Shown here: positions 58,841-64,000 of the stretch, piece by piece
Layout of the letters: each line of letters begins with the position of its first letter
Numbering within the stretch: position 1 is the stretch's first letter
Assembly: GCA_963751835.1 (NCBI GenBank)
Contig: CAVVWD010000013.1
Span: 29,438 to 93,437 of the forward strand
Direction of reading: 5' to 3'
Origin: JACVRW01 sp963751835
Lineage (GTDB): Bacteria; Actinomycetota; Thermoleophilia; Solirubrobacterales; Thermoleophilaceae
DNA: 64,000 nucleotides
Position numbers and translations under genes: made by a program
Notes under the pieces: model-generated
Seen by the model: the letters and a program-made list of their open reading frames with translations, nothing else
Told to the model about the DNA's origin: nothing
The model's database searches: none

Positions 58841-59537
58841 CGGTGTCCGAGAGCGCCTCGGACGCGGCCTGTTCGATCAGCTCAGCCACTGCTGCCGGCT
58901 GCGACAGGTAGATCGAGTGGCTGGCCGCAGCCTCGACCACGGTCGCGCCCGCCCGCTCGGCCATCGAGCGCTGGGCTGGCGGTGGGATCATCCGGTCGTC
59001 GGTTGCCACTAGGTACCAGCTCGGCTTGCTCCGCCACGCCGCCTCGCTGATCGTGCCACCCAGGGCGTCGACGCCCCACGGCACCTGAGAGTCGGCCATG
59101 AACTCGGCTTGTTCGGCCGGGAGGTCGCCCGCGAACGAGGCATGGAACTTGTCGCGGTCGAGGAACAGGAAGCCGTCCTGCGGCGGCAGGATCGGCGGCA
59201 CAGGCGCGCCGGGCGGCGGATCGGCGATCAGCGTGTTGACGGACTCGCCGGTGTCCGGCGCGAACGCTGCGATATAGACGAGCGCCGCCACGTTCGGATC
59301 GTTGCCCGCCTCGGTGATCACCGCTCCGCCGTAGGAGTGGCCGACGAGGATGACCGGTTCGCCCTGCGCGTCGATGACCCGCCTCGCGGCGGCGGCGTCG
59401 TCCTCGAGCGACAGCGTCGGGTTCTGGACGATGCTGACGCTGTAGCCATCCGCCGTCAGCAGCCGATAGACGTCCTGCCAGCCGGAGCCGTCGACGAAAC
59501 CCCCGTGGACGAGAACGACCGTGCCGGGTCCAGCCAT
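58836..59537 (-). CDS. Alpha/beta hydrolase
   Basis: 233 residues from ATG 59537. Fold features: oxyanion 'VVLVHGGFVDGSGW', nucleophile elbow 'VILVGHSYGGAVI' with Ser, acidic residue in 'WYLVATDDRMIPP', and His in 'AAASHSIYLSQP'. This resembles the small hydrolases related to salicylate-binding/methyl esterase proteins that are often annotated as haloperoxidase-like. No signal peptide. The substrate is not identifiable. The gene ends against the LuxR remnant and is preceded by a 94-bp gap before the GAF kinase. Confidence 0.88.
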   Translation of the reverse strand: MAGPGTVVLVHGGFVDGSGWQDVYRLLTADGYSVSIVQNPTLSLEDDAAAARRVIDAQGEPVILVGHSYGGAVITEAGNDPNVAALVYIAAFAPDTGESVNTLIADPPPGAPVPPILPPQDGFLFLDRDKFHASFAGDLPAEQAEFMADSQVPWGVDALGGTISEAAWRSKPSWYLVATDDRMIPPPAQRSMAERAGATVVEAAASHSIYLSQPAAVAELIEQAASEALSDTG

Positions 59538-59631
59538 GATGCCTCCTTCGAGAGGTGGAAAAGATGGCGGCGAGCCTAGGTCGCCTCCAAGCCCGCGTCA
59601 ATCGCGCCCTGCTCACGGGGCGCGGCGTAGG

Positions 59632-61297
59632 TCAGCCGGCGAGCGGGATGGCGGCCGCGACCAGCGTGCCGCCGTCGGCCGGGCTCTCGACGGCGAGCCG
59701 GCCGTCGAGCACGGCGAGCCGGTCCGCCAGACCCAGCAGGCCGCTTCCGTCGGCCCGGGCGCCTCCCACGCCGTCGTCGCGCACACGGACCTGCAGCGTG
59801 CCGTCCTCGAGGTGCGCCGTGACCGCCGCACGGCCGGCTCGGGAATGCTTGGCGACGTTCGTCAGCGCCTCGGCCACGACGAAGTAGGCGCTCGCCTCGA
59901 CGGGGCGGGGCAGCCGGCCCACCGACACGCCGACCTCGACCGGCAGCGGCAAGCGCCCGGCGAGCGACTCCACCCCCGCGCGGAGCCCGCCGTGCGCGAG
60001 CACGGAGGGGAGGATGCCGTGCGCGAGCTCGCGCAGCTCGGCGTGCGCGCTCTCTGTCTGCTCGATTGCCTTGCTCACGAGCTCGGACGCAAGCTCGTCG
60101 TTCGCCTCGAGCGCCTGGTGCGCTTGCTTCAGAGTCATGATGGTCACGACCAAGCTCTGCTGGGCTCCGTCGTGCAGGTCGCGCACCACGCGGCGGCGCT
60201 CGTCGTCGGTCGCCGCCACGATGCGCGCGCGCGAGGCGGCGAGGTCGGAGCGCGCCTCGATGTTGGAGATCGAGGTGGCCACGAGCTCCGTGAACTCCCC
60301 GATCCGCTCCTCCGTGCCGGCCGGCAGCGGCTCCGGGCGCGGCGAGGCGGCGATCATGACTCCCCAGAGCCGTCCCTCGACGACGATCGGGGTCCCGACC
60401 GCCGAGCGGATGCCCGGCTCACGTACGGACGACGGGGACGTGGCCGCTCGCTCGCGCGTGGTCGTCGATGCGGGCCGGCCGGGCGGTTCGGCGCACCGTC
60501 GCGGTGAGGCCGTGGTCGCCCGGCGTCAGGTGCGTGCCCACCGGAACGGCGGCGTCGGGCTCGCCCCAGCTCGCCACCACCTGCACGTCGCCCCCGTCCT
60601 CGTAGCGGACGATCCTGATCGCCTCGACGTCCAGGAGTCGCCCCACCTCCTCCGCGACCGCGGCAAAGATCGCGGCGGGCGGCGACTCGCGCGCGACCAG
60701 CGTCGCCACGCGCCGCAGCGCGGCCTGCTCGTCGGCGAGGCGCTGCATCTCCGCGCGCGTCTGGACGTTCGAGATCGCGGTGGCGACGAGCTCGGTGAAG
60801 TTCTGAAGGCGCGCCTCGGTGTCCGCCGGGAGCGGACCGGACTGCCGCGAGTGGACGGCCAGTGCGCCCCACAGGCGACCTTGCACGAAGATCGGGCTAC
60901 CGACCGAGGAGCGGACATGGAGCTCGTCGCGGATGAACGCGGCAATCGGCCCGGGAACCGCTGTCCAGTCGTCGACCCGCGCGGGCCGGCGCGTCTCCGC
61001 GACCATCGTCGCCGGGTCTCCCTCCTCGGTGACCCAGCGATCCGGGACGGGCGGGTGCTCGCCGTCCGCGGCCCACGTGGCCACCGGCGTCACCGTGTCG
61101 TCGGGCTCGTAGCGGATCATCCCGGCGAGGTCCGCGCCGAGCAGCGCGCCGACCTCCCCGGCCACGGCCGCGAAGAGCTCGCCCGACGGCGCGTCGCGCG
61201 CCACGAGCGTCGCCACGCGCCGCAGCGCGGCCTGCTCTTCCGCGCGGAGCGCCGGGAGGCTGCGCTCGTCGTCCTGGGATGCGATCAGGAGGATCAC
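59632..61297 (-). CDS. Double-GAF sensor histidine kinase, one-base frameshift
   Basis: Two joined frames. From GTG 61297 there are two tandem GAF domains, each preceded by 'QAALRRVATLVAR' and each containing 'GSPIFVQGRLWGALAV' or 'ARIDDHARASGHVPVV'. The first frame stops at 60419. One base over the second GAF continues ('REPGIRSAVGTPIVVEGRLWG'), followed by a HisKA_3 helix with His in 'VVRDLHDGAQQSLV' and a HATPase domain ('AEALTNVAKHSRAG', 'DDGVGG', 'GSGLLGLADRL'). Removing one base at about 60422 joins them into about 555 residues. It overlaps the Mo-subunit stop (GTGA) and resembles the kinase at 2790-3989. Confidence 0.87.
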
Positions 61298-63513
61298 CGC
61301 GACTCTAACAACTGTTCAACGGTGATCGGCAACGACCTGATGCGTCGGCCGGTGGCGTGGTACACGGCGTTGGCGATTGCGGCGGACACGCCGACCACGC
61401 CGATCTCGCCGATGCCCTTGATGCCGATGGGCCTCACGGTGTCGGGTTTGCCCACGAAGACGACGTCGACGTCGGCCACGTCAGCGTTGGCCGGAATCAG
61501 GTAGTCGGCGAAGGTCGCATTGGCGATGCGACCGGTCTCGGCGTCGAAGACCGTCTCCTCGAGCAGCGTCATTCCGATGCCCATGACTGCGCCGCCGATG
61601 ATCTGGTTGCGAGCCAGCTTCTCGTTGAGGATGCGGCCCGCGTCGACGGCCGACACGATCCGTGCGACGCGCAACAGTCCCAGGTCCGCGTCGACGCGGA
61701 CTTCCGCGAAACACGCGGCGAAGGAGCCGTAGGGCGGCGGGCTCGCACCGTCCGCCTGCGGGTCCCTCTCGCCGTCCGCGGTTATCTCCGGCAGTCCGTG
61801 CCGGGCGAGTATGTCGACGTACCTCTCACCGAGCGCGGGAGCATCGACGACGTGGATGCCGCCTTCGGTGGTGGCGACTTCATCTTGACTCCTGCCCCGC
61901 AGCGGCGATGACTCGTCGTCGGCGACGATGTCCAGGAACGCCCGCACCAGATTGCCCGCGGCGTCCTGGATGGCGGCGCTGAGCGACGTCGCCATTCCCG
62001 AACCGCCTGAGTACGGCGCGAACGGCAGGTCGGTGTCGCCGATCTCGACCTGTACCTGGTCGATGTCGAGTCCGAGCAATTCGGCCGCGACCTGTGTCGC
62101 GATTGTGTAGGTGCCGGTACCGATGTCGGTCGCTGCGCTGCGCACATGAGCGGTGCCGTCGCGGCGGATCGACACGGTGGCCTCACAGCGCGCCTGGCCT
62201 GACGTGAACGTGACGCCGGCCATGCCGTAACCAACCAGCCAGTTCCCGTCGCGTATCGATCCGATCTCGGGCGTGCGGCGCGCCCAGCCGAATCGCTCGG
62301 CGCCGGCGACGTAGCACTCACGCAGTGCCTTGCTCGACCACGGGCGACCCGACTCCGGATGAACCTCGGCGTGGTTGCGCAGCCGCAGCTCGATCGGGTC
62401 GATGCCCAGCGTGTAGGACAGCTCGTCGAGCGCCGATTCCAGCGCGAAGTGGCCCTGCACCCTGCCAGGGGCACGCATCCAGTAAGGGGTTGGAATGTGC
62501 AGCCACGCCCGCCGCTCGTGTGTCGCCACGTTCGGGCAGGAGTACGCGTTGGTCGTGACCTGCGTGACGGGCTCGAGGCCCCCGTCGCCCAGGGCCCCGA
62601 GCGTCGCGGTGGACTCGTGATCGACTGCGACCAGCCGGCCATCGCGGGTGGCACCGAGCCGCACCCGTTGCAGTGTCTCCGGCCGGTGGCCGGCGGAGGT
62701 GAACATCTGTGGCCGGGTCAGTACCAGCTTGACCGGGCGACCGACGACCCGGGCCGCGAGGGCGGTCAGGATCACGTGCGGCCAGGCGCGGAGTGCGGCC
62801 CCGAAACCGCCTCCGAGGTACGGAACAAGAACCCGGACGCCAGTCTCAGGTAGCTCGAACGCCGCTGCGAGGGCTCTGCGCGTACTCATCGGGTCCTGGC
62901 TCGTGTCGTGCACGGTGAGCCGATCACCTTCCCAGCGGGCCACCGTGGCGAAGAGCCCCATCGGATTGTTGGTCACCGCCGCCGTGGTGAAGGTCTCGTC
63001 ATAGGCCACCTCAGCGGAGGCGAGCGCGGCGGTGACATCGCCGCGATCGATGTCCTGCCCCCAGCGATCGGGCAAGACCGTGGCACCGGGGTCGTCGAGA
63101 CTCACCACCGGAACAGCCTCTTCGTAGTCGATCTCGACCAGTCGCGCCGCGGCCGCCGCCTGTTCGCGCGTCCGCGCCACCACAACGGCCGCACACTGGC
63201 CCCGGTGCAGAATCCGGTTGTCCTTCAATGGCGGGGATGTAGGCGAGGGGTCGAACCGGGCAGTCGGTCCCTCGACCAGAACACGTGCGTTCTCGTGCGT
63301 GATCACCGCGAGGACGCCCGGCGCGACCTCCGCCTTGGCGGCGTCGATGCCCCTGATGGCTCCGGCCGCGATCGTGGACTGCACCAGGACGGCATGTGTG
63401 AGATCGGGGAAGGTGAAATCCGACGGGTATTGCGCGGCGCCCGTCACCTTGGGCGGCCCGTCGACCCGATCGACGGGAGCACCGATAGTCCTCTCGCGTG
63501 TGGCGGTCGTCAT
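61294..63513 (-). CDS. Molybdenum hydroxylase, molybdopterin-binding subunit
   Basis: 739 residues of the xanthine dehydrogenase/aldehyde oxidase large subunit, PaoC/YagR-like. 'DRVDGPPKVTGAAQYPSDF' at the N-terminus, Mo-cofactor contacts 'YLGGGFGAALRAW', 'MRAPGRVQGHFALESALDEL' and 'AATDIGTGTYTIATQVAAELLG', and the catalytic Glu in 'GIKGIGEIGVVGVSAAIANA'. It oxidises an aldehyde or N-heterocycle with water-derived oxygen. It overlaps the FAD subunit by ATGA and is followed by the GAF kinase. The 2Fe-2S subunit should lie beyond the right edge. Confidence 0.93.
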   Translation of the reverse strand: MTTATRERTIGAPVDRVDGPPKVTGAAQYPSDFTFPDLTHAVLVQSTIAAGAIRGIDAAKAEVAPGVLAVITHENARVLVEGPTARFDPSPTSPPLKDNRILHRGQCAAVVVARTREQAAAAARLVEIDYEEAVPVVSLDDPGATVLPDRWGQDIDRGDVTAALASAEVAYDETFTTAAVTNNPMGLFATVARWEGDRLTVHDTSQDPMSTRRALAAAFELPETGVRVLVPYLGGGFGAALRAWPHVILTALAARVVGRPVKLVLTRPQMFTSAGHRPETLQRVRLGATRDGRLVAVDHESTATLGALGDGGLEPVTQVTTNAYSCPNVATHERRAWLHIPTPYWMRAPGRVQGHFALESALDELSYTLGIDPIELRLRNHAEVHPESGRPWSSKALRECYVAGAERFGWARRTPEIGSIRDGNWLVGYGMAGVTFTSGQARCEATVSIRRDGTAHVRSAATDIGTGTYTIATQVAAELLGLDIDQVQVEIGDTDLPFAPYSGGSGMATSLSAAIQDAAGNLVRAFLDIVADDESSPLRGRSQDEVATTEGGIHVVDAPALGERYVDILARHGLPEITADGERDPQADGASPPPYGSFAACFAEVRVDADLGLLRVARIVSAVDAGRILNEKLARNQIIGGAVMGIGMTLLEETVFDAETGRIANATFADYLIPANADVADVDVVFVGKPDTVRPIGIKGIGEIGVVGVSAAIANAVYHATGRRIRSLPITVEQLLESR

Positions 63514-64000
63514 GACCGAACTCCCGAGACGGTTTGCAGGATTCGGACGATCGTGCGCTCGGCGAGCTCGACCTTGAAGGCGGTGCCCGCGACCGTGAAC
63601 GGATCAGCAAGCGCTGCCTGCGCCGCGGCCTGGAACGTCCGGCCGGCGGCCGGTGCGCCGCGGAGAATCTCCTCGGCCTCGAGAGCCCGCCACGGCACCG
63701 TCCCGACGCCGCCGAGGGCGAGCCGGGCGCGCACGATCGTGCCGTCTTCGATCATCAGCGCCGCTGCCGCGGAGGTGAGCGCGAACTCGTACGAGGCTCG
63801 GTCGCGCACCTTCAAGTAGCCGGACCGCGTGCCGACCGGCAGTAGCGGGATTCGTATCCGCGTGATCAGCTCGCCGTGCTGAAGCACGTTCTCGATGTCC
63901 GGCCGTTCCCCCGGGAGGACATAGAACTGCGTCAGCGGGACGCTGCGCGACCCATCGACGCCCTGGATGTCGACGAGGGTGTCGAGCGCGACCAGCGGAA
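63510..64000 (-). CDS. Molybdenum hydroxylase FAD-binding subunit, 5' end cut by window edge
   Basis: About 163 C-terminal residues are visible, beginning at the window end. The frame has 'RSVPLTQFYVLPGERPDIENVLQHGELITRIRIP' features and 'YLKVRDRASYEFALTSAAAAL', 'RARLALGGVGTVPWRALEAEEIL', typical of the CoxM/PaoB FAD domain and CO_deh_flav_C. The N-terminal FAD-binding part is missing. The frame has an internal GTG at 63887, which is not the start. It overlaps the Mo subunit start by 4 bp. Confidence 0.9.
   Translation of the reverse strand, partial: PLVALDTLVDIQGVDGSRSVPLTQFYVLPGERPDIENVLQHGELITRIRIPLLPVGTRSGYLKVRDRASYEFALTSAAAALMIEDGTIVRARLALGGVGTVPWRALEAEEILRGAPAAGRTFQAAAQAALADPFTVAGTAFKVELAERTIVRILQTVSGVRS

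Overview
The window is GC-rich (roughly 70%), densely packed, and full of GTG starts and 4-bp ATGA/GTGA gene overlaps. The gene content (rpsF-ssb-rpsR-rplI-dnaB-purA block, zinc-type S18, TatA/TatC, SARP-type regulator, c-di-AMP riboswitch ahead of a cell-wall hydrolase, NarL/DesK-type GAF kinases, TreT beside OtsA) fits a high-GC Gram-positive bacterium. Thermoleophilia/Solirubrobacterales is my best guess, but that is inference. No CRISPR array, insertion sequence or prophage was seen.

Layout. 1-2.8 kb: dcd (partial), tatA-tatC, a STAS protein with a terminator, and tRNA-Lys(CTT). 2.8-7.7 kb: a GAF kinase divergent from a TPR-LuxR regulator, a methyltransferase and a class IV aminotransferase. 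7.8-12.2 kb: a nucleotide-sugar operon (2-epimerase, 6-dehydrogenase, left-handed beta-helix acyltransferase, membrane protein) and an RDD protein. 12.2-18.1 kb (minus): rpsF, ssb, rpsR, rplI, dnaB, a DnaC/DnaI-like ATPase and purA, with a 123-nt nested inverted repeat between rplI and dnaB. 18.7-25.2 kb (minus): response regulator, sensor kinase, HtrA protease, RsbW-like protein, TreT and OtsA, an apparent envelope-stress and trehalose block. 25.2-34.8 kb: a degenerate M28 membrane protein, thiL, a class A PBP, MscS, a PIG-V-like glycosyltransferase, a HAD hydrolase, a CPBP protease and an L,D-transpeptidase. 35-37.3 kb: an M23 endopeptidase under a c-di-AMP riboswitch. 37.3-45.5 kb: pyrE, nudC, a universal stress protein and MarR sharing a paired operator, an SDR plus ECF sigma factor behind an 18-bp palindrome, an MFS exporter and an ankyrin protein. 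45.5-55 kb: a giant SARP-STAND-STAND-WD40 regulator divergent from a MoxR-DUF58 operon, with a damaged DUF4129 gene. 55-58.8 kb: a SnoaL-like protein, a GH65 phosphorylase with a beta-phosphoglucomutase, and a LuxR remnant. 58.8-64 kb: an alpha/beta hydrolase, a double-GAF kinase and a molybdenum hydroxylase (FAD and Mo subunits, FAD subunit cut by the window end).

How the parts connect. Trehalose can apparently be made (TreT, OtsA), and a GH65 phosphorylase/phosphoglucomutase pair could return trehalose or a related disaccharide to glycolysis. Wall remodelling is represented by PBP, LDT and M23, the last tied to c-di-AMP. Stress signalling is represented by the two-component/HtrA set and by STAS and RsbW-like partner-switching parts.

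Caution: at least six genes are interrupted by apparent single-base indels (HtrA leader, M23 tail, ECF sigma-SnoaL, DUF4129, MoxR, double-GAF kinase). Several out-of-frame pieces keep family motifs, which points to recent events or assembly errors rather than old pseudogenes.
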